From Haplomitrium mnioides (taxonomy: Eukaryota > Marchantiophyta > Haplomitriopsida > Calobryales): a DNA stretch of 57,006 nt. The notes under the pieces were generated by a model. The model did not search any database. It was given only the letters and a program-made list of their open reading frames with translations, and was not told the origin of the DNA. The stretch covers positions 1-57,006 of the forward strand of contig JBNGIS010019049.1 in assembly GCA_049999725.1 (NCBI GenBank), in the 5' to 3' direction. Both the position numbers and the translations under genes were made by a program. Below, in pieces: positions 23,677-35,323 of the stretch (its first letter is position 1; the number at the start of each line of letters is the position of its first letter).

Positions 23677-24500
23677 TCAGCTGATGGAGGGGGACTCAAA
23701 ACCAATGTATATGCCTTTTCGGCTTTGTGGTCCCATTTTTGTTTGATGTGGTCCTAATATTGGGATGAGGACCAAGCAACCAAATGTGCACAGATGTGAT
23801 AAATTTGTTGGAATTCCTGCTATAAGTTGGTGTAGGGAATTCTTGTTGAATGCAGATGGTCTATAATGCAATAGAGTTGCTGCATGCATGATTGCACGTC
23901 CCCAAGCAGAGGTGGGGAGATTTGAGTTGAGAAGTAATGGTCTAGTTATGAGTTGGATTCTCTTAATAGGCGATTCTGCGATGTTGTTTTGGAAATGTAC
24001 ATGTGGTACTGAGTACTATATGTTTATACCGGTAGATGTGCAGAAGTCATCAACAATTTGTGAAGAGAATTCTCCAGCGTTGTCCACTCTCAAGTTTCTG
24101 ATTGGGTAATCGGGGAATCGCGCTGAGAGTTTGAGAATTTCGAGCAAAAGTTTCAGGAAGACAATTTTTTGGTTGTAAGAAGGGATACTTCTGACCATTT
24201 GGATGATGCATTGATGGTGATGAGAAAGTATCTGAATGGTCCTAAGGGTGGGTGGATAGGCCCACAAACATCAGCATGGATTCGCTCAAGAAATCGAGGG
24301 ATCAGGATTGCTGTCTTGTCATGAGAAGGTGCAATTTTCAATTTGCCTTGTGCTCATGCCAAGCATGGGGTTTGCAGTGGTAGTGGATGCACATTTTTTG
24401 GTATGCTCTTGATGTCCTTTTTAATGCGGTAGAACATGTCACGGCCTGGATGTCCAAGACGGTTATGCCATGTAATGGATGTAGATACCGTTTTGATAGA
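23677..24500 (-). pseudogene. Copia integrase with GAG-pre-integrase domain
   Basis: At about 24350-24480 the strand reads WHNRLGHPGRDMFYRIKK, the GAG-pre-integrase motif. Core motifs follow: HADVCGPIHPPLGPFRYFLI (first Asp), LRVDNAGEFSS (second Asp) and NNIAESPIKRIQL (Glu), so all three catalytic acids remain. The C-terminal part includes HLCTFGCLVLIPILGPHQTK and GIYIGFESPSIS. At least three frame changes or stops break the gene (for example after NPCLA-type sequence near 24360 and after TGINI near 24016). The domain order before reverse transcriptase is the diagnostic copia order. Confidence 0.85.
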
Positions 24501-25110
24501 GGCATGATATGAGGATATTTTTGTGGTGTGTAATCCCGGTGGTGATAGGGGGAAAGATTCTCATATGTAAAAGCTTGTTACGGTTTGAGTCAAGATGTGG
24601 AGGACTTCTTTGTCTTGAAATAATTGTGTTTGAATGTGAAAACCGTTTTGTCTGATATCTCTGGAACTGATGAGATTTTTGGTTATTGTAGGTGCATAAA
24701 TTGCTGATTTGATATCTTGTCTTGTTCCATTTAGAAAAATGATGGTCACTGGACCATGTCATTCTTCAATTTGATTGTGGCATGTAATAGTAGTCATTGG
24801 CCTGGAAGAAAAGATTATGGATGAGAAATATTTGCGGTCTTGCAAAATAGTATGTGATGGCCCGCTGTCTATAATACATGTTATCTCATATTCATGTTTC
24901 TTGTTAGAGAAAGCTGATTGAGTCATGTGACTTTCAGGATGTACCATGTATTGTGGATACTCATCGTTATCTGTCATTTCCAGTAAGTTGCCCTATACCT
25001 CATGAGAGTGAGGTTTGGTGCTTTGCTGGTAGAGGCGCGCTAGGTGCGCTGGCACTCTGCATGTGTGTTGGGTGTAGCCAGGTCTGCCACACCTATTGCA
25101 TGTAGTTTGT
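24501..25110 (-). pseudogene. Copia nucleocapsid zinc knuckle and protease
   Basis: A knuckle at about 25055-25100 reads CNRCGRPGYTQHTC, where the histidine of CX2CX4HX4C has become tyrosine. The aspartic protease follows. Its active-site motif at about 24880 is CIIDSGPSHTILQDRKYFS, with D-S-G kept, so it matches plant copia proteases (DSG or DTG). Downstream segments read VTIIFLNGTRQDIKSAIYAP and NLISSRDIRQNGFH, as in the protease C-terminal half. A stop separates two parts near 24760. The knuckle binds RNA and the protease processes the polyprotein. Confidence 0.8.
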
Positions 25111-26099
25111 TGTTGTTGGCGCAGGCCGAATGTATTCCGTTGGCCTCTATGTGGTTGCTTGCCACCTCTGTTGTGTCATGTGCATTGGGGCACATACTCT
25201 ATTTTTGTCGAGATGCAAAAATTGGGATTTCTATTCCGATGGTTTGCATGAGGAGGTCAAGTGTTGGTAGGCGGACTTATGCTCCCCTTGAATCTAAGGT
25301 TACTTCTTCCTCTACCACTAGAGAATTGCTTATTCCTAGAGCAAGGGTAAAGGCTAGAACCTACAAAATGTGATTCGGGGTTTAGGTGAGGTGCAGCTGA
25401 CCATGGGGGTTGCTTCTTTACATTTTCTACATTTTGGTGCTTTTTGGCAAGTAGCATGTATGCTATGAGTTCAGAATACTGTGTGAGTCGCATGTTGCAA
25501 TATTGAGATGCCAAGATGAGATTGCTCACAAGAAATGTAGATAGAGTTTTCTCTATCTATTCTTCGTCAGTCACTGGGTGGCCACAAATTGCTAGTTGTG
25601 AGACTATGCGAAATAATTTGTTGTTGTAATTTGTAATGGACGTGTGGTCCTGGCCTCGTAGGTTGATTCAATCGCGTCTCGCTGTTGGGAGCGATATTGT
25701 CGTCAGATGGTCGAATCTGAGTTTGAGTTCTTCCCATAGTAGATGGGGACTTTGAAAATTGAGGTATTGAAGCCTCAGGGGTTCGACCATATGATGTCTG
25801 AGTAGGATTAGTGCCCTGGCTGTGTCACATGAGGTGACGTTGTCATCTGAGTTGATGACTTCACGGATGGCTTTGGATGTCAAGTATGTCGTGACGTCAA
25901 GTGACCAAGAACAGTAATTGGAGCCATCCAGTTTTAGGGCTTGAAATTTCAAAGATTCAACAGATGTCATGTTTGACTGGTTCTCTGTTTTGCAAGGAGC
26001 TCCTGTGAAAGAGGTAGATAAACCAGAAGCTCTAGTGACTACAACTGCTAGGTCAGGGCTGCAAAGTTCTGTACTATGTATAGATGTATGATGGACCAA
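25111..26099 (-). pseudogene. Copia gag (capsid)
   Basis: The methionine at 26099 opens a 143-residue frame with KLDGSNYCSWSLDVTTYLTS, matching the N-terminal copia gag signature (L-x-G-x-N-Y-x-x-W). It also has AREVIN-type and LWEELKLRFDHL sequence, as in UBN2-type gag. The frame ends at 25668 and gag resumes at 25529 with MRLTQYSELIAYMLLAKKHQ and a basic, glycine- and arginine-containing tail to about 25257. The zinc knuckle follows. The break at 25530-25667 means no full-length gag can be made. Confidence 0.8.
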
Positions 26100-27406
26100 A
26101 ACCTAGTCGATCACGGACTCTAGTACTTGTTTATGTTTTCTCCCTTAAGTGGAAAAATCAAATAATTGAAATGAAAACATGAAATAACTGGACTAGCTGT
26201 GAGACGGTCGGTATGAATCACTAAGAACTGAAATGAAAGAATGAAATGTTGCTAATGAATGAAGAGACTGCCCTCGTAATGATCTTCTATGTCTTCAGAT
26301 GTGCCAATATTGTATCCCCTAGGTCTGCCCTGTTGGTCTGCCTTGAGTTAAACTAGACCTAGCCTCCTATCGTCGTAGTGCCTTTCTGCAAATCTGGTAT
26401 TGTAAAAAGAATAGAGTCATCGCAGGTTGGCTAGATAAAGGTTGATCTTAGGAGGTGGTAGGGTTAGAGCTCAGGTTAGTATGATTCTCTTGTAATAGGA
26501 TGTGATCCAGAATCAACAGTTGTATCCCTTGTGGGGAATGAGATCATTCAGTAGCAAAGAGAAAGAACCAGAATATAATCAATTGGGATAGATTGAGAAA
26601 GTTGAACCAGGAAGTGAGGAAGAGCAGAGTGAAAGAGCTTGAAGTGACAAGATGCAGCATCGCTCTTTTGCTGAGTGTTGATATAGTCTGTGTGTAGTCA
26701 TCTAGGTCTTTGATGCTGCATAAACATGTGGGTCGAACTTGTGCACAAGTTTGTGCAGCATGTGTCTCATTGTTTCCTTGCTTGAATGTGCTCACCTTGG
26801 TGGTAGGGACAAGACTTGTTTAGAAACGAAGCAAGCTGGTACCAGAATGTGAGATCCAAGTTCTATGAAGGTAAGATGAAAGGGTCTAGGAACTCAGATG
26901 TCACAAATGAATGGTGAAGAGATACAGTACTTAGTTATAAACATAGACGTTAGCAATGCAGGTTAGCTCTAAGCATGCATAGGGTCGACAAATCAGCAAA
27001 TCGTGAGCCAAGTTGCTCAGGTATCGTTGAGCATATGAAGAACAACCAATAAGGAAGGGAAAAAGAAAGGGATGAATGATGGAACTGTGGACGGGAGTAA
27101 GGTCGTTAAGTGTGAACCAGAGTAGGAGAAAGTCTCCAGTCGAGTGGTCACAGGATGTCTCCCAAATGAGTGGTCAACTAGAAAAACAAAAGTGTAGTCC
27201 TCTAGGTAAGATGAGTACAAATGGAGTTGTCGTCCACCAGGAGTAAGCAGTGCGCAGGGACTAGCTGGTGAGGAGTCTACTTGATTGAAGAGAAAAACAA
27301 TGTCGAGCAGGAATGAGGGCGTCAGCAAGTCAACAAAAGATGAGTTGCAAACAGCAATAGAGAGACACACCTTTGGGTAAGATGAAGGAGAACCGCCAAC
27401 AAAAGT

Positions 27407-27582
27407 AAAGAGCGGGCTGCGAGCTGAAGCAAATGGTGAGCTGTGAGCTGGTGCAAAGAGTGAACCTCAAGCAGGAGCAAAGAGTAAATCGCGAGTAGGG
27501 CAAAGGAGCGAGCCGCAAGTAGAACAAAGGAGCAAGCCGCAAGCAGAACGAAGGAGCGAGCGGCAAGTAGAACGGAGGAGCC
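27407..27582. repeat. 24-bp tandem repeat in the copia-1 leader
   Basis: Seven full units and part of an eighth, all 24 bp except the fourth (23 bp). A typical unit reads AAAGGAGCGAGCCGCAAGTAG followed by AAC. Units differ at several positions, more so on the left. On the minus strand they read as an eight-residue repeat (PLFYLRLA type), but with no supporting gene. Confidence 0.8.
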
Positions 27583-27837
27583 TGTACGGTGGTCGTGAAG
27601 GAGGAAAAAAAATATAGTGATCTTTTAGAAAGGAAAAGAAAAGATACAACATTCAAGTGAGGGGAAAAGAAGGGAGCACTACAGATCGACAGTGTTAGAG
27701 CATTCTGCGCGGGGAAAAAAATGACGAGAGGGAAAAAAAAGGAGTTTCTTGCACATAGGAGAAAAAGGTGTACTCTTGTGTTCTCTTAGGTGTTGGTGCA
27801 GGTGGAGCGCATGCGGGAGTTGGAGAGAAAGAATAGA

Positions 27838-27857
27838 GTCCTTTCGTGCTAATAATG
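27838..27857 (-). other. Presumed primer-binding region of copia-1 (atypical)
   Basis: Directly inside the 5' LTR the minus strand reads TTATTAGCACGAAAGGACTC. The common plant copia site TGGTATCAGAGC is absent here. The sequence may pair with an internal part of a tRNA, but I cannot identify it. Confidence 0.35.
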
Positions 27858-27977
27858 TGTTATCGCATGAGCACAACACATACACACGAGAGCTTCCGAG
27901 AGCGAGAGTAGTATAGAATGAATTAGTGAACTGAGTACATCTCCTTATATAGGGTTATATATATTGTCCTTATAACA
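27858..27977 (-). repeat. 5' LTR of copia-1
   Basis: 120 bp with the same TGTTAT and ATAACA ends as the left copy. I count ten mismatches against 20101-20220. The 5-bp duplication ATAAT follows at 27978-27982. Confidence 0.92.
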
Positions 27978-28038
27978 ATAATCAATTTTGATCTATAATT
28001 GAAATAATGAAAACAATTACAATATTTGGTCTCTAAGA

Positions 28039-28815
28039 ATGACCAACTTCATCCAAGGCAAAAGGTTCTTGGATTTCATCATAGATATTGAAGCAGAGCT
28101 TGGGATGGGAGTAGCCCTATTTGCTACAAACATGAAAATGATCAAGACTCAAATTGAGAAGACACATAAGTTGTTGTATTGGCTTACTATGAGTGTTGAT
28201 GACAAAATGAAGGGATATTTATTTGCAGCAAAAGCACCCAAGGAAGCTTTGGACATCTTGAAAGATAGATATCCAGCCACATTAGATGTAGGGAAATTGA
28301 TGTTGTGGATGGAGTTTTTCAACTTGTAGAAAAAAAAAGCTCAATGTTAATGCCTATGCCTTGAAACTTTAGTTGTTAGTTCAATAGTTGCAAATGTAGG
28401 AGAATATATAAGTGCAAGTGCCATCGTTGGAATATGCTTGAATGGTTTGGGCAAAGAATTTAAGTAGTTTAAGACCTTTATGAGAACAAGAAAGGAAGCT
28501 ACATCATTAAGAAAACATATCTCTATGCTTGTTGTAGAAGAGCTTGACATCATTGGAGAAGCTTCAAACAAGCAAGGAAACCACAAGCATTCCTTCTTCG
28601 CCAACATAGGATAAGGTTGAGGTAGAGGCCATAAAAGAGACAGTTTAAATGACAATGTGCAAAACCAACACCAACAATAGTCAAATTCATATGGTAAGGG
28701 CCAATTTTGAGCAAGGGTGAGCAATCAATGACTATAGCTCAACAAAAAAATCAAGGAACAAATTATTTTTATTGTGGCAAGACTAACACATGGCAAGAGA
28801 CTGCTATAAAAACAT
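28039..28815 (+). pseudogene. Gag of an older plus-strand copia element (copia-2)
   Basis: The frame 28039-28329 (96 residues) includes KGYLFAAKAPKEALDILKDRY, as in UBN2-type copia gag. After a stop it continues in other frames with SAIVGICLNGLGKEFK and FMRTRKEATSLRKHISMLV (about 28400-28530), the matching second half. A zinc knuckle is split by a frameshift at about 28765-28805 (YFYCGK, then MARDCYKN). Once copia-1 is removed, its left flank runs directly into this gag, and the short AT-rich stretch before it may be the end of the 5' LTR. The element is clearly dead. Confidence 0.75.
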
Positions 28816-29700
28816 AATGATATACAGAGAAATAGATTCCAGGGCAACTATGCATTTTCTAGTAGGACAAATAACAAGGTAATATTTGTTATACAACATA
28901 TTCACTCATCTTTAATGCATAAAAAACATTTCAATGAAGACAATACGCCTAGATATGTTGAGAGAGGTGATTCAATTGTGCATTCTATTAAGCAGATTAA
29001 GAGCATACATATTGTGATAGAGAATGGTAAGACAAAGTGCCTTTTTCTAACATTGTTTATATTCTTAGACTTTTGAAAAAAGTTGATTTTAGTATGGCAA
29101 TGCATTGAGCGAAACATACATGTGAGGTTTAATCCTACAAGAGTTTTGATTGAGGATTGGGGAAACAATTGTGACCTCATCAATAAAGGAAGTAGAAGTG
29201 GCATAATGTTTACACTAGATGTAAGCATGTTTTAAATGACACAAGCCATGTTTGCACAAGGTACAAGAGTTGTGTCACATATAAAGATTTGGCACAAATG
29301 TATTAGACATGTTAGCATACAAAGATTGAGAGGCATTCAGAGTTCAAGGGTAGTCAATGAGCTGTCGAGATTTAAAGTTGGAGGAATGCAAAAAGTGTGT
29401 GAAGCTTGCAAAATCTGGTAAGAGGTCAAGGAAGTCATTTCCTCATGACTCATATGTGATAGGTATGCTACTTTAATTGATGCACTCAGATGTCTGGAGA
29501 CCAACCAAAACAAGGTCCATTGGAGGATGCACATGTTTTGTTATGTTTATTGATGATTGTTTGCAAAAGCTGTGGATATATTTCATGAAGCAAAAGGGTG
29601 AAGTGTATGATCACTTCATCACTTTTGAGCAATGGATGAGAAGAGAAAGGGCAGCCAATTAAATGTTTGCAATCTAATGGAGGTGGAAAATACAAAATGT
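28816..29700 (+). pseudogene. Protease, GAG-pre-integrase and start of integrase, copia-2
   Basis: Protease remnants read GDSIVHSIKQIKSIHIVIENG near 28970; no active-site DTG or DSG is seen. GAG-pre-integrase is clear at 29280-29420 (IKIWHKCIRHVSIQRLRGIQ, MQKVCEACKIW). The integrase core starts at 29477 with MMHSDVWRPTKTRSIGGC and CFVMFIDDCLQKLWIYFMKQ. It decays near 29690, where the expected SDGGGEY-type motif reads SNGGGKY. Downstream integrase, reverse transcriptase and RNase H cannot be found. A short direct duplication of the GGAGGTGGAAAATACAAAAT-type sequence follows at about 29679-29745. Confidence 0.75.
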
Positions 29701-31901
29701 ACAAAATTTACAAATATACTAATGGAGGTGGAGAATACAAAATTTACATATACACCACAAAATTTACAAATTCATTCATCAGCTATGTAAATCTGATTTG
29801 TAAATTAGACTCATAAATTATATTCATATATTGAATTAGTAAATTGGATGCATTCATCAGGTTTTTTTATCGAAGGAACAAGAAATTTAAATAAAAAATT
29901 TCAGAGCACACTCATATGTAAATTTGAAGGAGAATTTTTCGTTCAAAAGAGAAGTTCTTAGGTTTGTTGGAATGGTCGTTTTAAGAGCTTTTGAAAGAGC
30001 TATTACACGTAGAAGTAAGTGATAAAACAAGAGCACAATGATCAATGCAAGATAGCTTCAGCTCTCCTTGATAAAGAAGCTCAACACAGAAAAATATTTT
30101 TATTAGAATCATTGATTGTGTTTCTAGTTGCAAAAGGTGTGTCCAAGGCAACAAAGATACAAATCAATAAAATTAGATTTCTAGATGATTACATGAAAGT
30201 GAAAAAATGAAGTGATGCACAGATGTGGTAGAGGGTACAATAAATAGAAGAAATCAGAAATTGAAATGTACCAATAGATTGCTAGAACCAATAAAATGAT
30301 CTATAGAATCTTAAATTGTGCAATGAACTAACTTCTTGTCTTCTTTTTTTTGTTTTCAAATATGTGTTGTAGGAGAAGGCTTATTCTTTTTTCTTATCTT
30401 TTTAAATTGTTCTCTAGAATGAGAGGGCCTTAGGAAAGGACAAGACCATAACATGAATCGCATCATTGAAGCTTGGAAGCCTTCTTGAAACTATTTGTGA
30501 AACCAATGAGAGTTTTTTTGCTAGAGCTTTAGCTTATTAGTCAAAGCATAACTTTGAGATTTTGTTTGGTTCTATGCATGCCCCTAGGAGCCACCAATCA
30601 TATGGTTGATTTTTTGGTTGTTGGCAGAGAGAGAAAGTTGAAGAGGTAGAGTTTATAGGCTCAACATGTTGATTGTTGTATGATGTTTGTTGGATTCAAA
30701 TTCCTTACATAAGAGGAAGTAAAATAAATCCTACTTGGCAAGATAGTCAACATGTTAATCTCTAGCACTAAATTTTTATGGTTAAGCCTCTTTACTTACA
30801 TCTAAATGAGGCTAAATATTTTTGCCCACAAATTCCAGTTGGTTGAATTTATACAGAGTTAAGTTAGCGTGATCTGTGTAGAGAGTTAAATAATATGAGA
30901 ACTTGAATTTATACAGAGTTAAGTTAGCGTGATCTGTGTAGAGAGTTAAATAATATGAGAACTTGCTATTACCAAATAAGAAGGAAAACAAATCACAAGT
31001 AGTAAGAGCTCACAAAGGTAAAATTTAATAACTTTGTAAGGTGGAAGAATACTCTTAGAGCATAAACTTGGTCTTTTAGTTGCTTATTGTCTCCTTTACT
31101 CAAGTAGAAAAACCTATGAGGCAAGACTTTGTGTATTTTTGAGATACTTCTCAACATTGCACTAGTACATTGGTATTTTTTAAAATATTTTTTTCATCAA
31201 TGTTTTTGATTTTAGAAAGTATTGTCTAGAAAACACATCCTCAACCTTTGAATATACCATTGAATATGTACTTGTTTTAGGTGAAAAGGTTCCTCCCTAT
31301 CAAGTGACAACTTTGAGAGCTTGTGCAATCTAGAATGGTCAAAGTTTTGGGTCTAGCAATGCAACAAAACAAATGAAAATTTTGGCATTCACATCATTCA
31401 TTTTGCTAAGTTTGTGGTTGCATTCTATTTGATGTGAAATGATTCCTTCTTTATCCTTAAAGATCCATCATATATTGCTTGATGTGGACAAAATATATGT
31501 TTGATTTCAAACTCTTCCTCTTTATATTAAGCATCAAATTGAGAGTGCACATGAACATTTTTGAAAATCATTACAAGAGTTTGTAGATTTTTATGTTGGA
31601 AATGTGAATTCTACTTCAAAACCTCTTTTCTTTCGTCAACAATGTATTTTGCAATCTTGTGTTGGGTAAGAAAACCATTGTGCCATTTTTTATGAGAACT
31701 TCTTACAAACAACTTGTAGTGAGTCTTGCTAATGTTGTCTTTAACTACAAAAAATAACTTGTTTGCATGAATTTTCCTTACTTCTTTTTGACATCAATTG
31801 ATTTTAAAATAGGCACAAATGTGTCTAAAAAGAAAAAAAAACAAAAAATTTGTTTACCTTTTTGAGACCCCTTAAGAGATCTTTCCTACAAAGACTTAAT
31901 C
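29701..31901. other. AT-rich region, no identified gene
   Basis: No family is recognised. From about 31000 to 31800 the minus strand gives protein-like but broken stretches (for example NAKIFICFVALLDPKL near 31360 and MLRSISKIHKVLPH near 31120), which may be an old pseudogene. It could include decayed pol of copia-2. A perfect 60-bp duplication lies at 30843-30965. Confidence 0.4.
30843..30965. repeat. Perfect 60-bp tandem duplication
   Basis: A 60-bp unit starting TTGAATTTATACAGAG occurs twice with no difference, followed by TTG of a third start. The surrounding DNA is highly decayed, so the duplication is recent or an assembly artefact. Confidence 0.9.
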
Positions 31902-32301
31902 NNNNNNNNNNNNNNNNNNNNNNNNNNNNNNNNNNNNNNNNNNNNNNNNNNNNNNNNNNNNNNNNNNNNNNNNNNNNNNNNNNNNNNNNNNNNNNNNNNN
32001 NNNNNNNNNNNNNNNNNNNNNNNNNNNNNNNNNNNNNNNNNNNNNNNNNNNNNNNNNNNNNNNNNNNNNNNNNNNNNNNNNNNNNNNNNNNNNNNNNNNN
32101 NNNNNNNNNNNNNNNNNNNNNNNNNNNNNNNNNNNNNNNNNNNNNNNNNNNNNNNNNNNNNNNNNNNNNNNNNNNNNNNNNNNNNNNNNNNNNNNNNNNN
32201 NNNNNNNNNNNNNNNNNNNNNNNNNNNNNNNNNNNNNNNNNNNNNNNNNNNNNNNNNNNNNNNNNNNNNNNNNNNNNNNNNNNNNNNNNNNNNNNNNNNN
32301 N
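31902..32301. other. Assembly gap (400 N)
   Basis: 400 N. Frames drawn across it on both strands are artefacts. Confidence 0.95.
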
Positions 32302-33031
32302 GTATACATTGATATCAACAACAACACTTTTGTAGAATACTTCTAGAAAAAGACAAAATAACAAAAAAATTTGATTGAAAAGGAAAAGGAACAACCAAAA
32401 AATAGAAAATTTGAAATCTAAAGATTATTTTTTGAAGCAAAAAAAAAATAGTCATGGCAAAAGCCACACAATTGATTTTTGATAGAAAACCTATATTTGA
32501 ATGTATAGGTATAAAAGAAACCCAAATGTAAAGTTTCTTTCCATTGTCGCATAGATTCATGAGATTTGTTCTTGTTTTTGTTAAGTGACTTTCTAGTTTT
32601 TGCTCATTTTAGCCTGTTTTTTATGTTGGTTTCAAATTTCAATTTCTTAAATTTTTGTTTCTTCCAATGTCAAAAGTTACAATATCTGAGATGGCAACCA
32701 TTGTGGGTATAGAAAAAACAAGGGTAGTAAAGCTTTTTAGATAATTCGATATTTTCAAGCTTATAGAGCTAAAACAACTAGCCTACGATTAGATATTTCT
32801 TGTGGGACAAGTACAAATTCGATAAAGTCTCTATTCTTATAGAGAGGTGAGCAAAAAAAACGACAATCTCCAGCTGCTCAATTATGTAGCCATGATTAGA
32901 GAGGGGATGAGGACTCACTATGGGTCTCTTATCAACAAGCACGGCGTCATGTCTTACAAGAGTCGACAAAGAAAATTACCATTGATGAGATGTTAAGGAA
33001 GAAATAATTTAGCAAGGAATTTTGTGAAGCA
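32302..33031. other. Unassigned AT-rich DNA
   Basis: Many A runs on the plus strand and no supported gene on either strand. It ends at the LTR starting at 33032. Confidence 0.4.
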
Positions 33032-35280
33032 TGTCATGCCCCTCTCTCTTTGGTTAGCATCCAAAGATGCCATTTTGGAGAGAAGGGTTGAGAAAGGATT
33101 GCAGGGCTCTTTATTGAGTTGACTCCGGAATTGTTGTTATCGATTTTGCGTGTTAACTTACCTACACTTGACTTTATGGCTAACACATACAATAGCACCC
33201 TCAAGCAGCCACAAACTTGCCTTCCTCTTCACTCACAACACCCAGCCAAACCAGACCCACACTAATCTTTGTAGCATGCCAATACTTCTTCCTTATGATG
33301 TGATTTCAAGACATCAAATTTACACTACCATGAGAAGAGGTGAACACAATTCTGGCCAAAATGGGGTCATTCTCCTCTCCCACGCAGCTTACACTCTAAC
33401 AACAAAGAGTTCAATGCATGCTCCTATTGTCAAAGAGTCTAATAAGGCTAGCAACTCCAACACCCAAACAAGTTAAGAGTCTTATCTAATGCTCTAAGAG
33501 ACCCATAAGAGTAAACCAATTTCTGTCGTCAATCTATTGGCCTCTTAGCGTATGTATAGGCCTCGCTATACTTCTCTCTATCCCTCACCACAGTTCTTTT
33601 ATATTCTATAGTATCTCCACAAACACTCAACAAGTACAATACATTTCAAATCACTAGTTGCCAACACTCATTGAACACTCCAACACCATAAGAACACCTG
33701 TGCAACACTCCACACATCCTTCCCCCACTCACACACCTTGCCCATAGAGTTTTTCCACTTCCATCACTTGAAGTCCTAGATTTACTTCCTCAAGCTCAGA
33801 AGAGGTCTTCTTTAACTCCTCTAGAAGACAGCTCTCTCGATTGCTGGCCACCTAAAGCCTTTGTTGAATCTTCCTCATAATGGGTGGGCATAAACACAAC
33901 CACTCCTCACCAAGCTCTCCTTGAATGCTTTACCAACAACACCCTCCTAGTGCTATTGGGATTGATCTCTTACACAAACCAAAGTAAAGACGACACTTGG
34001 ACCCCCCTTTAAGCCAAAAGCATTCTCTTCTCCTTCAAGTATTGGTTCACCTCTCATTGTCTGTTACCTTCAAGAATGAGTCCACTTGAATAGTCTCAGC
34101 CTCTAGAGCCTTCTGCCTAACAAGTCTCAACACCTCTTTAGTCTACCTCTACTCTTGATAATCCTCCTTCACGAGTACACCCTCTTCAAGTAGAGTGTCA
34201 CGAGAATTCTCTCCCCATAGATTGTTGCTTTCCTTGCACAAAACAATCAACAGCCCAAGCCTCACAGTGAGGCAATCTATACCTTGCCCTTGTTTTCCCC
34301 CTTTCTTGCCTTTCATCGTGACCTTCGCCTAGAAATTCTTGTTTTCCTCCATCTGACGATAGTGAGGAGCACCTTGTATTTTTACGAATTTTGTGCCTTA
34401 GTGTTTGAGATTCAGTAATAGGTGTCAGCATCAAATGCTAAGTCAAGTTGTCTTTTTTTAAACAAGATTAAAATCATGCCCATCTAACCCCTATAACTCT
34501 GGCAATTTTTTGTTTAAAGAGACCTCACATTCTCTTTTATCCTTCTTGTCTTTTACTTTTTTTAGTATGCTCATTCCGTGGTCAACGATATGTGTCCTTA
34601 TTCCTTACAAATGGTGATGGAGCCACCAACAGTTGAACACCCGAGAGAGCTTACTCGATAAGTCAGATTCGATAGAGTGCCGCTCGTTGTCGTCTTCAAT
34701 AAGGAAGTTAGACCACTGCACCTAATAAAAAGGACAAAACCATATAGAAGGGTAGTGAGACCCGAAGTTTGACTAGGTCTGATAGAACTAAACCCAATAG
34801 ATCATACCCAATAGGTTGGACTTGATAGCTCTGAATATGATAGATCTGACCCAACAAAATTGCACCCACCATCGTCTTCCTTAAGGAAGTTGGACTATTG
34901 CACCCAATAGAAAAGGACAAAGCTGCATAGAAGGAAAGTAAGACCCGAATTTTGATAGGATTTGATAGATCTAGATCCGACACAACTAAACTCGAAAGAG
35001 TGTTTTCCTCTAGTGAATGGTGAATCCTTCTCTCTCCACCATTCTCCTTGATTTGAAACGTCGTAGATGCATATGGGAGTCCCTTTTCTACCAAGTTGAG
35101 TCTCAACTCCAATAGTAGAGACTAGAGGATGCACTGTCCAAAATGGATCTCGACTCTACTTCCTCAATCATGCAACTATTTCCTTGTTTCTCCACCCTTC
35201 ACCACAAATTTGTCCCCATGTGTTCACCCTACCTTAGCTTTCTTGTACGTCTTTCTGTAATAAATCTGAAGGGCACCACT
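33032..35280 (-). repeat. Gypsy LTR, type 1 (second copy)
   Basis: Starts TGTCATGCCCCTC, matching TGTCACGCCCCTC of the AB 5' LTR, and aligns along its length with the E1 LTR at 441-2712. No gag or primer site lies to its left, so it is a solo LTR or the 3' LTR of an element whose body is elsewhere. The right end is uncertain, because similarity to E1 runs to about 35280 and the G2 LTR starts at about 35324. The left flank AAGCA has no obvious partner. The right third (34680-35010) has repeated CCAATAGA, CTGACC and GATCCGA-type words. Confidence 0.7.
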
Positions 35281-35323
35281 TGTCGTCCTCGCTTGGCCTA
35301 AGTTATGCCAGAAAATACCCAAG

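Larger units (their letters stand above)
26100..27857 (-). other. Long leader of copia-1
   Basis: About 1.76 kb separates the 5' LTR from gag, much longer than the few hundred bases usual for plant copia. It contains small frames, none with a domain I recognise, and a 24-bp tandem repeat (27407-27582). It may include an inserted sequence or a structured leader; I cannot tell which. Confidence 0.6.
20101..27977 (-). mobile_element. Ty1/copia retrotransposon, structurally complete, genes broken (copia-1)
   Basis: Two 120-bp LTRs with perfect TGTTAT...ATAACA ends bound a 7.6-kb interior. The flanks are identical 5-bp duplications (ATAAT at 20096-20100 and 27978-27982). On the minus strand the order is 5' LTR, long leader, gag, zinc knuckle, protease, integrase, reverse transcriptase, RNase H, polypurine tract, 3' LTR, the Ty1/copia order. 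I count 10 mismatches between the two LTRs by eye, about 92% identity, so the insertion is not recent. Reading frames are interrupted by stops and frameshifts and the reverse transcriptase carries a repeat-filled insertion. The element sits between gypsy relic P and copia relic copia-2. Confidence 0.93.

Noticed and set aside
20697-26099. Copia-1 as a functional autonomous element
   Set aside because: Target duplication and ends are intact, but gag, protease, integrase and reverse transcriptase have stops or frameshifts, and the catalytic box is YVDN.
27330-27656. 108-codon minus-strand frame with a Leu/Pro-rich repeat
   Set aside because: It is a by-product of the 24-bp tandem repeat, has no gag or pol similarity, and is open in two frames.
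31850-32394. Frames of 140-190 codons on both strands
   Set aside because: They consist mainly of the 400-N gap.
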